A stretch of DNA of 64,000 bases from Streptomyces violascens (GCF_014649955.1 NZ_BMUA01000012.1:1-64000), one strand, 5' to 3'. Shown: positions 48,997-57,827, counted from the first letter of the stretch. Notes: generated from the letters alone by a model not told the origin. Numbers and translations are program-made.

Positions 48997-49956
48997 ATGA
49001 CCGCCCTGACGTCCCCGATACCCCCGGTCCTCGCCGAAGTCGTACGCTCCGGATTCGTCGAGGGCCATCATCGGGGCTCGCTGGTGGTCCTTGCGGAAGA
49101 CGGCAGTGTCGAGTTCTCGCTCGGCGACCCGGCGGCGCCCGTCTTCCCGCGCTCGTCCAACAAGCCGATGCAGGCCGCCGCCGTGCTGCGGGCCGGCCTC
49201 GATCTGTCGGGCGAGCGCCTGGCCATCGCGGCCGCCAGCCACTCGGGCGAGGGCTTCCACCTCGATCTCGTACGCAAGATGCTGGCGGAGCACGGGCTGA
49301 CCCCGGACGACCTCCAGACGCCGCCCGACCTGCCGCTGGATGCGACCGAGGCCGAGACGTACCTGGCGGCGGGCCGTGTCCGCGAGCGGCTCACCATGAA
49401 CTGCTCGGGCAAGCACGCGGCGATGCTCGCGGCCTGCAAGCAGAACGGCTGGGACCTCGGGAGCTACCTCGACCCAGCGCACCCGCTGCAGCGCCTTGTC
49501 CACGACTCCGTCGAGGCGGCCGCGGGGGAGCAGGTCGCCTCGGTCGGCACCGACGGCTGCGGGGCGCCGCTCATGGCGATCAGCCTGACCGGCCTCGCGC
49601 GCGCCTTCCGCACCTTCGCGACGGCCCAGGCGGGCACGCCCGAGGGCCGGGTCGCCGAGGCGATGCGCGCGCACCCCGAGTACGTGGCCGGCACGCGGCG
49701 GCCCGACACCTGGCTGATGCGCGAGGTGCCCGGCACCCTGTCGAAGATGGGCGCCGAGGCCGTGCAGGCGGTGGCCCTGGCCGACGGCCGCGCCCTCGCC
49801 TTCAAGGTCGACGACGGCGCGATCCGCGCGCTCGGCCCGATCCTGGCCCGCGCGCTCCAACTCCTGGGCGTGGACGGCCCGGTGGTGGACCGGATCGGCC
49901 GCGCGCCGCTGTTCGGCGGGGCCGCCGAGGTCGGCGAAATTCGGGCGACATTCTGA
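48997..49956 (+). CDS. L-asparaginase II-family protein
   Basis: A 319-residue protein of the asparaginase II family seen in Rhizobium etli and actinobacteria (PF06089 type): RSGFVEGHHRGSLVVL, FPRSSNKPMQAAAVL, NCSGKHAAMLAAC, GTDGCGAPL. It should hydrolyse asparagine to aspartate and ammonia. It is unrelated in sequence to E. coli type asparaginases. The GNAT gene starts 26 bases after its stop. Confidence 0.9.
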   Translation: MTALTSPIPPVLAEVVRSGFVEGHHRGSLVVLAEDGSVEFSLGDPAAPVFPRSSNKPMQAAAVLRAGLDLSGERLAIAAASHSGEGFHLDLVRKMLAEHGLTPDDLQTPPDLPLDATEAETYLAAGRVRERLTMNCSGKHAAMLAACKQNGWDLGSYLDPAHPLQRLVHDSVEAAAGEQVASVGTDGCGAPLMAISLTGLARAFRTFATAQAGTPEGRVAEAMRAHPEYVAGTRRPDTWLMREVPGTLSKMGAEAVQAVALADGRALAFKVDDGAIRALGPILARALQLLGVDGPVVDRIGRAPLFGGAAEVGEIRATF

Positions 49957-49981
49957 CCGGGAGCCGCCTAGCGTGGCCGGT

Positions 49982-51241
49982 ATGAGCACCCCGGCCACGC
50001 CCGACATCGAGGTCCGTACCGTCGCCGAAGCCGAGTACACCGACTGGCTGAAGGCGGTCAACAGGGGCTTCCTGCGCCCGCCGGTCGTGAGCGACGAGGA
50101 GGCGCGGGGCCGTCTCGCCCACACCGATGTCGGCCGGGTGCAGGGGGCCTTCGAGGCGGGCCGCTGCGTGGCGACGTTCCGGTCCTTCGCGCAGGAGCTG
50201 ACCGCGGTCGGCGGCGCCGCGCTGCCCGTGACGGCGGTCAGCGGCGTCACCGTCTCGCCCACGCACCGCAGGCGCGGACTGCTCACCCGGATGATGGCGG
50301 CCGAGCTGTCGGCGGCCAGGGAGCGCGGCGAGGTCGCCTCCACGCTGATCGCCGCCGAGTACCCGATCTACGGCCGGTACGGGTTCGGCCCGGCCACCTC
50401 GCTCACCGAGTGGGAGATCGACACGGCGCGCACCGGCCTCGACCCGAACTGGTCGGGCCCCGCCGACGGCGGCCGGGTCGACCTGGTGGACCCGGCCGAG
50501 GCGGCCAAGGTGGGCCCCGAGATCTTCGAACGGTTCCGGGCGGCGCAGCCCGGCGCGGTCAGCCGCACCCGGCGCTGGTGGGACCTGGCCACCGGCGCGG
50601 CCCGCCTCGACGGCCCCTGGACCGAGCCGTTCTTCGCGGTGTACCGCACGGCCGGAGGCGAGGCGGCCGGGATCGCCGCGTACACGGCCGACGAGCGGTG
50701 GAGCGACGCCAAGCTGCCCGAGAACACGGCGACGGTGAAGAGCCTGATCGGCCTGACCGCCGACGCGGACCGCGCCCTGTGGCACTACCTGTGCTCGATC
50801 GACTGGATCCGCACGGTGCGCACCGGCTACCGCGCCCCCGACGACCTGCTGCCCCTGTTCTTCCCGAACCCGCGCGCGGCCAGGATCGTGACCAACGCCG
50901 ACTTCCTGTGGCTGCGCCTGCTCGATGTCGTACGGCTGCTGGAGTCGCGCACGTACGCCGGTGAGGGAGCCCTCGTCCTGGAGGTCGAGGACGGCGCGGG
51001 CCTGGCGGCGGGCCGCTTCCTCCTGGAGGCGAGCCAGACGGGCGCACGCTGCAAGCCGACGACGCTCTCAGCCCAACTGACTCTGAACGTAAGGGAGTTG
51101 GCGTCCCTGTATCTCGGTGACGAGTCGGCGACGCGGCTGCTCGCGCTCGGCCGGGTCGCTCAGGAGCGGGCGGGGGCGGCGGCGCGCGCGGACGAGCTGT
51201 TCCGCACGGCGCGCCGCCCCTGGTGCCCCGACATGTTCTGA
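49982..51241 (+). CDS. Eis-like GNAT acetyltransferase
   Basis: A 419-residue protein matching the Eis architecture: an N-terminal GNAT domain with VSGVTVSPTHRRRGLLTRMM as acetyl-CoA motif, a second GNAT-like domain and a sterol-carrier-like C-terminal domain, ending in Phe (CPDMF) whose carboxylate acts in catalysis in Eis. Eis proteins acetylate amines including aminoglycosides, but the native substrate here is unknown. No ribosome site precedes the ATG. TAGCGT lies 8 bases upstream, so a leaderless message is likely. Confidence 0.88.
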   Translation: MSTPATPDIEVRTVAEAEYTDWLKAVNRGFLRPPVVSDEEARGRLAHTDVGRVQGAFEAGRCVATFRSFAQELTAVGGAALPVTAVSGVTVSPTHRRRGLLTRMMAAELSAARERGEVASTLIAAEYPIYGRYGFGPATSLTEWEIDTARTGLDPNWSGPADGGRVDLVDPAEAAKVGPEIFERFRAAQPGAVSRTRRWWDLATGAARLDGPWTEPFFAVYRTAGGEAAGIAAYTADERWSDAKLPENTATVKSLIGLTADADRALWHYLCSIDWIRTVRTGYRAPDDLLPLFFPNPRAARIVTNADFLWLRLLDVVRLLESRTYAGEGALVLEVEDGAGLAAGRFLLEASQTGARCKPTTLSAQLTLNVRELASLYLGDESATRLLALGRVAQERAGAAARADELFRTARRPWCPDMF

Positions 51242-51263
51242 CCCCGGGACGCCCCGGCGCCGG

Positions 51264-51302
51264 ATGCCGCCGACCCCCACCCCCGTGGGAGGTCGGCGGC
51301 AT
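51264..51302. terminator. Bidirectional terminator between convergent genes
   Basis: ATGCCGCCGACC (51264-51275) pairs perfectly with GGTCGGCGGCAT (51291-51302), and inner CCCAC/GTGGG extends the stem. It sits between the convergent Eis-like and oxidoreductase stop codons. Confidence 0.85.
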
Positions 51303-51318
51303 GTCGTGACGGGCGGCG

Positions 51319-52290
51319 TCACGGCTTGAGCAGCACCTTCCCGACCAGGCCCCGCCCCTCGATGGCCGCATGCGCCTCGGCGGCGCGCTCCAGTGGGAAC
51401 ACCTCGCCGATCACGGACCTCAGCCGCCCGGCCGCCGCCTCTTCGAGCACCCGGTCGAGGAGCGCGGTGCGGCGCTCGGGCGTCAGCTGAACGTCGCCGA
51501 TGCCGAGGAGGGTGATGCCGCGCCGCCGGGCCTCGTCCGGGTCGACGGCGGCGAAGCCGGTGCCCGAGGGGGCGCCGTGCGCGGAGAAGCGCCCGCCGTC
51601 GGCGGTCAACGGGAAGGCAGAGAGGCCGAGTTGGCCTCCGACGCCGTCCAGAACGAGATCGGCGCCGTGCTCGCCGAGTGCGCCGCGGGCTCCTTCCGGC
51701 CAGCCGGAGTCGGCCGCGTCGACGACCTGGTCGGCCCCCAACTCCCGTACCAGCGCGGTCTTTTCGGGCCCGCGGGCCACGCCCACCACCCGGGCGCCGA
51801 GCGCGCGGGCGAGCTGGACGAGCAGGGTGCCCATGCCGCCGGAGGCGCCGGTGATCAGTACGGTCTCGCCCGGCTTGAGCGCGGTGTTGTCGAGGAGGGC
51901 GAGGGCGGTCACCCCGTCGTGGACGAGGGAGGCCGCCTCCCGCAGGCCGACGCCGTCCGGGACGGGGGAGAGGTGGTCGGCGGGGACCGCCATGAGCTCG
52001 GCGTAGCTGTCGGCCTGACCGGCCACGGCCACCCGGCGGCCCGCCCAGGCCGGGTCCACGCCGGGGCCGGTGGCGGTGACGGTGCCCGAGGCGCCGCCGG
52101 CGGGCACGTAAGGGGGCTTGACGTCGAAGAACTCGCCGAAGGCTCCCGCGCGGATCTGGGTCTGCACGAAGAGGGTGTCGATGTGGTCGACGGCCACGAG
52201 AACCTCGCCCGCCCCGGCGACCGGATCCGGCGCCTCCGCGGGGGCCAGCACCTCGGGCCCGCCGAACTTCCCGACCTGTGCAACACGCAT
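51319..52290 (-). CDS. Zinc-type/quinone oxidoreductase (MDR superfamily)
   Basis: A 323-residue NADPH-dependent medium-chain reductase of the quinone-reductase type. The GroES-like N-domain (DHIDTLFVQTQIRAG, PAGGASGTV) is followed by a Rossmann motif VLITGASGGMGTLLVQLA. Catalytic zinc ligands are absent, as in quinone oxidoreductases. A SoxR box with the characteristic 19-bp promoter spacer lies 62-79 bases upstream, so it is probably a SoxR target induced by redox-cycling compounds. Confidence 0.88.
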   Translation of the reverse strand: MRVAQVGKFGGPEVLAPAEAPDPVAGAGEVLVAVDHIDTLFVQTQIRAGAFGEFFDVKPPYVPAGGASGTVTATGPGVDPAWAGRRVAVAGQADSYAELMAVPADHLSPVPDGVGLREAASLVHDGVTALALLDNTALKPGETVLITGASGGMGTLLVQLARALGARVVGVARGPEKTALVRELGADQVVDAADSGWPEGARGALGEHGADLVLDGVGGQLGLSAFPLTADGGRFSAHGAPSGTGFAAVDPDEARRRGITLLGIGDVQLTPERRTALLDRVLEEAAAGRLRSVIGEVFPLERAAEAHAAIEGRGLVGKVLLKP

Positions 52291-52351
52291 GACGATCACT
52301 GCTCCCACCCGTTGTCCGCGCCGGTGCGCGGTGCGTACGGCGAGTCTTCAA

Positions 52352-52369
52352 CCTCAACTGGGCTTGAGG
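52352..52369 (-). promoter_or_regulatory. SoxR box
   Basis: CCTCAACTGGGCTTGAGG matches the SoxR site CCTCAAG(N)xCTTGAGG. On the minus strand TTGACC overlaps the box as -35 and AAGACT lies 19 bp further on. The over-long 19-bp spacer is the hallmark of MerR/SoxR-activated promoters, though the -10 is poor. It is orientated to drive the oxidoreductase. Confidence 0.8.
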
Positions 52370-52472
52370 TCAAGGAGGTTCTGGCGGACGGTGTTAACGG
52401 TGCTGGGATTCCTTTAGGGTGGTCTGAGTCTTCGCCGGACCAGGATTCGCCGGACCAGGAAAGGAAGTCGCG

Positions 52473-53081
52473 ATGGAGGAGGGCATGGAGCCGGGGACGG
52501 TGCGGCCGGGCGGGCGGACGGCGCGCGTGCGGGCGGCCGTACTCCAGGCGGCCGGGGACGCGCTGGCCGAGCACGGCTTCGACGGCCTCGACCTGGCCGA
52601 TGTGGCGCGCCGGGCGGAGGTCGGCAAGACCACGGTCTACCGGCGCTGGGCCACGACGACGGGCCTGGTCGCCGACCTCCTGGACGACATGGCCGAGCAG
52701 TCCTCGCCCCGTACGGACACCGGCTCGCTGGACGGCGACCTGTTGGCGAACGCGCGCCTGGTCGTCAAGACGCTGACCGATCCGAGGCAGGGCGCCCTGT
52801 TCAAGGCGGTGATCGCCGCGGCCACCTGCGACCCCCGCGCGGCCCGCGCCCTGCACCGCTTCTACGCCACCCGCATCGAGGAGTGGGCCCCCTGTGTCAC
52901 ACAGGCCGCGGAACGAGGCGAGGTCCCGCCCGGCACGGATGCGGCGGAGGTGATCCGAGCGGTCTCGGCACCGCTGTACTACCGCTTCCTGGTGAGCGGG
53001 GACGGGCTGGACGAGGGCGCTGCGGACCGCGCGGCGGGGGCGGCGGGGGCGGCGGCGCGGGCGGGGGCGTACGGGAGTTGA
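52473..53081 (+). CDS. TetR-family regulator
   Basis: A 202-residue TetR protein with N-terminal HTH (AALAEHGFDGLDLADVARRA-type: GFDGLDLADVARRAEVGKTTVYRRW) and a helical ligand domain. The C-terminus is an Ala/Gly repeat (AAGAAGAAARAGAYGS). Divergent from the oxidoreductase, so it may co-regulate that gene with SoxR. No separate TetR palindrome was located. Confidence 0.9.
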   Translation: MEEGMEPGTVRPGGRTARVRAAVLQAAGDALAEHGFDGLDLADVARRAEVGKTTVYRRWATTTGLVADLLDDMAEQSSPRTDTGSLDGDLLANARLVVKTLTDPRQGALFKAVIAAATCDPRAARALHRFYATRIEEWAPCVTQAAERGEVPPGTDAAEVIRAVSAPLYYRFLVSGDGLDEGAADRAAGAAGAAARAGAYGS

Positions 53082-53181
53082 GGGCCTGCTGGGGTCGGAT
53101 GCGGCCGGGGTTCCGGTCCGGCCCGTGAGGCCGGCCCGGGTGCGGGCCCGGTGTCAGTGCCGGGGTCTAGGCTCGACGCCC

Positions 53182-53907
53182 ATGACCATGCCGACGCCCA
53201 TGACCATGCCGACCCCCATGACCCCGCAAGAGGCGGCCGCCGGAGGCGAGTTGCAAGCTGCCCCCCACCTGCACACGACACGCACGTTCTACGACACCAT
53301 CGCGACGGACTACGCGGAGCGCTTCCGCACCGTCCTTGAGGACAGGCCGCTGGACCGGGCGATCCTGGGAGCGTTCGCGGAACTCGTCCTCGCGGCGGGT
53401 GGCGGACCGGTCGTGGACCTGGGCAGCGGCCCCGGCCGGGTGACGGCCCATCTGCACGGCCTCGGCCTGGCGGTGCACGGGATCGACCTGTCGCCCCGGA
53501 TGGTGGAGATGGCCCGCGCGGACCATCCCGGGGTGCGTTTCGAGGTGGGCTCGCTGACGGACGTCGACGCGGCGGACGGGACGCTGGCGGGCGTGCTGGC
53601 CTGGTACTCGATCATCCATACCCCGAGGGAGCGGCTGCCGCAGGTGATGGCGGAGTTCCACCGCGTACTGGCCCCCGGAGGCCACCTGCTGCTCGCCTTC
53701 CAGGTGGGCGAGGAACCACTGCGCGTGGCGAACCCGTTCGGCACGGACGTCTCCCTGGACTTCAACCGCCTGTCCCCGGACCACATCGCGACCCTCCTGA
53801 AGGAGGCGGGCTTCACGGTGACGACGCGGGCGCGTCGGGAGGCGGAGGGCACGGAGGCGGTGCCGCAGGCCTACCTCTTCGCGCGCAAGGAGCGCGAAGA
53901 GGCGTAA
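53182..53907 (+). CDS. Class I SAM-dependent methyltransferase
   Basis: A 241-residue methyltransferase with motif I VVDLGSGPGRVTAHL, motif II-like GIDLSPRMVEMA and the post-motif LAPGGHLLLAF. Small-molecule substrate unknown. The N-terminus is encoded by an 18-bp tandem repeat giving in-frame ATGs at 53182, 53188, 53200, 53206 and 53218. TAGGCT 7 bases before 53182 favours a leaderless start there. Confidence 0.85.
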   Translation: MTMPTPMTMPTPMTPQEAAAGGELQAAPHLHTTRTFYDTIATDYAERFRTVLEDRPLDRAILGAFAELVLAAGGGPVVDLGSGPGRVTAHLHGLGLAVHGIDLSPRMVEMARADHPGVRFEVGSLTDVDAADGTLAGVLAWYSIIHTPRERLPQVMAEFHRVLAPGGHLLLAFQVGEEPLRVANPFGTDVSLDFNRLSPDHIATLLKEAGFTVTTRARREAEGTEAVPQAYLFARKEREEA

Positions 53908-54055
53908 CGGGCCGCTCATCCCCGTTGGTCCGCGGGCGCCGCCCGGCCTCCCCGCCCCCGACGCCACTTCCCGCCCGGCAGCCGCCTGTGCGCAAAGGGC
54001 TTCCCGGACGGGGAGAGCGTGGGGCTGCGGTGTGTGGCGATCACGACCTGACGGG

Positions 54056-55492
54056 TCAGTGGGGCTCGCCGAACCAGTGGGCGAGCACCGGTTCCGGGTC
54101 GCCCGAGCCCGCCCAGCACACGTAGCCGTCCGGGCGGATGAGCATCGGTTCGGTGCCGGCGCCCCGGCCCGCTCGGTCCACCCGGTCCGACCAGGGGGCG
54201 GCGATGCGGGCGAACGTGTCGGACGGGTCCAGCAGGACGCCGTGGCCGGACCGCAGCAGTTCGTGGACCCGGGCCGGGCCGAGGTCCAGGTCCGGGGCGG
54301 GCAGGCCGACGAGCGGGTGGGTTGCGTTGCCCGGCATCGGGTAGCGGACGGCCATCCCGGACATCAGGTCGGCGAGATGGCGCTGGACGTCCGGGAGCTG
54401 GGCCATCGCCGTGAAGATCTCCCGGGCGGCCAGCACCTCCGGATCGCGGGTGCCTGCCCAGTCCATCAGCAGGCTCTGCGCCCGGACGTTGCGCAGCACG
54501 GCGGCCCCGGCCGGGTGCCGTTCCGCGTGATACGTGTCGAGCAGGTCCTTCGGTGCCCAGCCGTGCACGGCGGCGGCGAGCTTCCAGCCGAGGTTGAACG
54601 CGTCCTGCATCCCGGTGTTCATGCCCTGCGCGCCCAGCGGAAGGTGGACGTGGGCGGCATCGCCCGCCAGGAACACCCGACCGTGCCGGTACTGCGCGAC
54701 CTGCCGCGACGCGTTGGTGATGCGGCGGGCGTAGCGCAGTTCGACCAGGTGCACCCGCGTTCCGAACACGGTGCTCAGGCCGTCCCGGATCTCGTCCTCG
54801 GTGACCGGGGTCTCCCTCGGCAGTGACCGGCCCGGCCCGCCGAGGACCAGCCGACGCAGCGGTCTGCCCTGCGGATCGGTGCCGAGCGGGAACAGTGCCG
54901 CCCAGTGCCCGTCCTCGCCCCAGGTGTGCGACGTGGCCGGATCGGCGCCGCCCAGCCGCACGTCTGCGGCGACGATCGTCAACGTGCCGGGCGGGCCGGG
55001 GAAACCGGCCCGCAGCAGCGACCGTACGGTGCTGTGCGCCCCGTCGGCCGCGACGAGGTACCGGGAGCGGACGGCGGCGCCGTTGGCGAAGGTCGCGGTG
55101 ACGCCGTCGGGATCCTGGGCGAGGCCGACCAGTTCGTGGTCCCTGCGGACATGGAGGCCGTGCGCGGCGAGGTGCTGCTCGAAGAACCCCTCGATGACCA
55201 CCTGCGGCACGGACCGCCAGGGCAGGTGGTGCCGGTTGGAGTCGAACGGGAGGGGGATGCCGGCGAAGTGGCCCGTGGCGACGGGGTGGTCTCCGGTGGC
55301 CAACAGGGGTGCGAGCAGACCTCGTTGGTCGAGCACCTCCAGGGTGCGGGACTGCACGCCGCCCGCCCTGGACAGCTCGCTGCGCCGCGACAGCTTGTCG
55401 ACGAGGACGGTCGACACCCCCGCCGTGAGCAGCTCGTTGGCCAGCGTCATTCCGGTCGGGCCGGCGCCGGTGATGAGTACATCGGTGTCCAC
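54056..55492 (-). CDS. FAD-dependent aromatic monooxygenase (PHBH-like)
   Basis: A 478-residue class A flavin monooxygenase. The FAD-binding ITGAGPTGMTLANELL is near the N-terminus. The DG motif VAADGAHSTVR and the GD motif FLAGDAAHVHLPLGAQGMNTGM are intact. A C-terminal thioredoxin-like domain is likely. It hydroxylates an aromatic substrate, with polyketides or rifamycin-type antibiotics possible. The GTG at 55492 has GAGGAG 6 bases upstream. Divergent from the Lrp regulator. Confidence 0.9.
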   Translation of the reverse strand: MDTDVLITGAGPTGMTLANELLTAGVSTVLVDKLSRRSELSRAGGVQSRTLEVLDQRGLLAPLLATGDHPVATGHFAGIPLPFDSNRHHLPWRSVPQVVIEGFFEQHLAAHGLHVRRDHELVGLAQDPDGVTATFANGAAVRSRYLVAADGAHSTVRSLLRAGFPGPPGTLTIVAADVRLGGADPATSHTWGEDGHWAALFPLGTDPQGRPLRRLVLGGPGRSLPRETPVTEDEIRDGLSTVFGTRVHLVELRYARRITNASRQVAQYRHGRVFLAGDAAHVHLPLGAQGMNTGMQDAFNLGWKLAAAVHGWAPKDLLDTYHAERHPAGAAVLRNVRAQSLLMDWAGTRDPEVLAAREIFTAMAQLPDVQRHLADLMSGMAVRYPMPGNATHPLVGLPAPDLDLGPARVHELLRSGHGVLLDPSDTFARIAAPWSDRVDRAGRGAGTEPMLIRPDGYVCWAGSGDPEPVLAHWFGEPH

Positions 55493-55607
55493 GGACTCTC
55501 CTCTGGCTGTGTCGATCGGGACAGGAGCAACGCTCCGTCGGCCGAGCGGTCCTCGCCAGTAACAGCCCGAATTCCGTTGATAGTTGACACCCCCTACCCT
55601 CAACACG

Positions 55608-56603
55608 GTGAAATCCGACTCTGCCTACGCCTATGACTCCGACTCCGCCTACGACGACCTGGACCGTCGGCTCGTGCACGCCCTGCAGATCGACGGCCGT
55701 GCTCCGTTCAACGCCATCGCCGAGGTTCTCGGCGTGTCGGACCGCACCGTCGCCCGCCGGTACGCCCGGTTGCGATCGGCCGGGGCGGTACGGGTGCTGG
55801 GCGGGGTCGACTCCACCGTGCTGGGCGCCGTCATGTGGTTCCTGCGGGTGCGATGTGCGCCCGCCGCGTCGCTGCCGGTCGCCGAGGCGCTGGCCCGACG
55901 CCCCGACACGTCCTGGGTGAGCCTCCACTCGGGCGGCACCGAGATCACCTGCGTGGTCCGTACGGAGAGCGAGGCGGACAGCGAGGCGCTGCTGCTGGCC
56001 AAGCTCCCGCGCACCCCGCGGGTGGAGGGCGTGACCGCGCACTCCGTGCTGCACGCCTTCTACGGCGGCCCGGACAACCCGGCCGGGAAATTCGGGGCGC
56101 TGGACGCGGAGGAGGTCGAGAGGCTGCGCCCGCCTCCGGTACCGCACCGACCCGGACCGGTGCGGCTCGACGACGGAGACCGCAAGCTCCTCGCCCTGCT
56201 CGCCACCGACGGCCGTGCCGGGTTCGAGCAGCTGGCCGCGGCGACCGGCTGGTCGGCGACGACGGTCCGGCGCCGGATGGCGGAGCTGCGCGCACACGGT
56301 CTGCTCTACCTGGACGTCGACGTCGACCTGCGCATGTTCGGCGTGCACGCCCGGACCCTGCTCTGGCTCTCGGTCGCCCCCGCCCACCTGGAGGAGACCG
56401 GCCGGGCGCTGGCCGGCCATCCGGAGATCGCGTTCGCCGCCGCCACGACCGGCCCGACCAACCTGTACGCGAGCGTGGTGTGCGCGAACCAGCGGGAGCT
56501 GTACCGCTACCTGACCACCCGGATCGCCGCACTCCCGGCCATCACCCACCTGGAGACGGCCCCAGTGATCAAGACCGTGAAGCAGGCGGGGAACCGTGCG
56601 TAG
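55608..56603 (+). CDS. Lrp/AsnC-family regulator with two HTH domains
   Basis: A 331-residue protein carrying two Lrp-type halves: DLDRRLVHALQIDGRAPFNA to RSAGAVRVLGGVD (first HTH plus ligand-like domain), then LDDGDRKLLALLATDGRAGFEQLA to LRAHGLLYLDVDV (second HTH plus domain). Typical Lrp is about 150 residues, so this is a fused duplication. GTG start with TACCCT 7 bases upstream. Probably regulates the divergent monooxygenase. Confidence 0.88.
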   Translation: MKSDSAYAYDSDSAYDDLDRRLVHALQIDGRAPFNAIAEVLGVSDRTVARRYARLRSAGAVRVLGGVDSTVLGAVMWFLRVRCAPAASLPVAEALARRPDTSWVSLHSGGTEITCVVRTESEADSEALLLAKLPRTPRVEGVTAHSVLHAFYGGPDNPAGKFGALDAEEVERLRPPPVPHRPGPVRLDDGDRKLLALLATDGRAGFEQLAAATGWSATTVRRRMAELRAHGLLYLDVDVDLRMFGVHARTLLWLSVAPAHLEETGRALAGHPEIAFAAATTGPTNLYASVVCANQRELYRYLTTRIAALPAITHLETAPVIKTVKQAGNRA

Positions 56604-56685
56604 CGACGGCCGACGGGCATCGCTGATGTTCCGGCACCCCCTGATGTCCGATCGCGCGCCGTCCCCGACGTGGCGCAGCGCACTT

Positions 56686-56705
56686 TTGCAAGCGTCTGCT
56701 TGCAA
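56686..56705. promoter_or_regulatory. Candidate autoregulatory operator of the XRE gene
   Basis: TTGCAAGC-GTCT-GCTTGCAA is a perfect 8-bp inverted repeat 31-50 bases before the XRE gene start. It lies in the only A/T-rich part of the intergenic region and overlaps the expected promoter (TAGTTA-like -10 at 56706). This is typical of a repressor site. Confidence 0.7.
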
Positions 56706-56735
56706 TAGTTAGCAGGGCTGGTGCACCATCGGGGT

Positions 56736-57152
56736 ATGGCATCGCTCAACGTCGGCAATCTCGGGGAGTACCTGCGCGAGCAGCGGCGCAATGCGCAGCT
56801 CTCGTTGCGGCAGCTCGCCGATGCCGCCGGGGTGTCCAATCCGTATCTGAGTCAGATCGAGCGCGGGCTGCGCAAGCCGAGCGCGGACATTCTGCAGCAG
56901 CTCGCGAAAGCGCTGCGGATCTCCGCCGAGACGCTGTACGTGCAGGCCGGGATTCTCGACGAGCGGTCTCCCGAGGCCGCTGGGACGCGCAGCGTCATTC
57001 TCGCCGACCCCTCGCTCAACGAGCGTCAGAAGCAGGTTCTGCTCCAGATCTACGAGTCCTTCCGCAAGGAGAACGGGCTCGACGCCGACCCGGACACCGA
57101 CAGCGCCGCCGACCATCCTCACACCCCTCAAGACCCTCAAGCGAGCAACTGA
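56736..57152 (+). CDS. XRE-family transcriptional regulator
   Basis: A 138-residue protein with an N-terminal cro/C1-type HTH (YLREQRRNAQLSLRQLADAAG, VSNPYLSQIERGLRKPSADILQQLAKALRIS). A short helical C-domain follows (SLNERQKQVLLQIYESFRKEN) and an acidic His-rich tail. No ligand domain is seen. The HBHA-like gene starts 22 bases after its stop and may be its target. Confidence 0.9.
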   Translation: MASLNVGNLGEYLREQRRNAQLSLRQLADAAGVSNPYLSQIERGLRKPSADILQQLAKALRISAETLYVQAGILDERSPEAAGTRSVILADPSLNERQKQVLLQIYESFRKENGLDADPDTDSAADHPHTPQDPQASN

Positions 57153-57174
57153 GCACTGATCCGGGAGGACAGTC

Positions 57175-57780
57175 ATGGCCATCACCGATGACCTGCGCAA
57201 GACCCTCACCGACCCCACACCCCTCTACTTCCTCGCCGGTACGGCGGACATCGCAGGGCAGCAGGCCAAGAAGGTCCCGGCCCTGATCGAGAAGATCCAG
57301 GCCGAGGCGCCCGAGCGCATCGAGGCCGTGCGCCGCACCGACCCGAAGGCCGTGCAGGAGAAGGCCGCCACCCGGGTCAAGGAGGTCCAGGCCGCCGTCA
57401 CCACCCGCGCGGGCGAGATCCTCGGCGCCCTCGACGGCGACCTCAAGAAGCTGGGCGAGAACGCCCAGGACCTCGCCCTGCGCGGCGTCGGCGTCCTCGC
57501 CGAGTACGCCGTCAAGGCGCGCGAGGGCTATGACTCGGTCGCCGAGCACGGCCAGGAGGTCGTCAAGCAGTGGCGCGGCGAGGCCGCCGACGAGATCGTC
57601 GAGATCGCCACCGCTGTCGAGCCCAAGGGCGACGAGGCCAAGGACGAGCCCAAGGGCGAGGTTCCGGCTCAGGGCGAGGCCGCCGAGGCCGACTCCGACG
57701 CCGCCGACAAGCCCGTCGCCAAGAAGGCCGCCCCGCGCAGGGCCGCGGCCAAGAAGACCGCCGCCAAGTCCGCCGAGTAG
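57175..57780 (+). CDS. Heparin-binding hemagglutinin (HBHA)-like protein
   Basis: A 201-residue helical protein. A coiled-coil N-domain (about 1-150) is rich in Ala, Glu and Lys. The C-terminus is a Lys/Ala/Arg tail (KKAAPRRAAAKKTAAKSAE) like mycobacterial HBHA, which binds sulfated glycans, and some relatives bind lipid or membrane. Here it may be cytoplasmic or surface attached. No signal peptide. Encoded just after the XRE regulator. Confidence 0.82.
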   Translation: MAITDDLRKTLTDPTPLYFLAGTADIAGQQAKKVPALIEKIQAEAPERIEAVRRTDPKAVQEKAATRVKEVQAAVTTRAGEILGALDGDLKKLGENAQDLALRGVGVLAEYAVKAREGYDSVAEHGQEVVKQWRGEAADEIVEIATAVEPKGDEAKDEPKGEVPAQGEAAEADSDAADKPVAKKAAPRRAAAKKTAAKSAE

Positions 57781-57798
57781 TCGGCTCACGCGGTTCGC

Positions 57799-57827
57799 GG
57801 GGCGGGCACCTTCGGGGGGCCCGCCCC
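57799..57827 (+). terminator. Terminator of the HBHA-like gene
   Basis: GGGGCGGGC (57799-57807) and GCCCGCCCC (57819-57827) form a perfect 9-bp stem, 18 bases after the stop codon, followed by GTTGT. Confidence 0.75.

Noticed and set aside
53916..56705. 929-codon minus-strand open frame
   Set aside because: It spans the Lrp gene (opposite strand) and runs out of frame through the monooxygenase. No coherent domain is visible.
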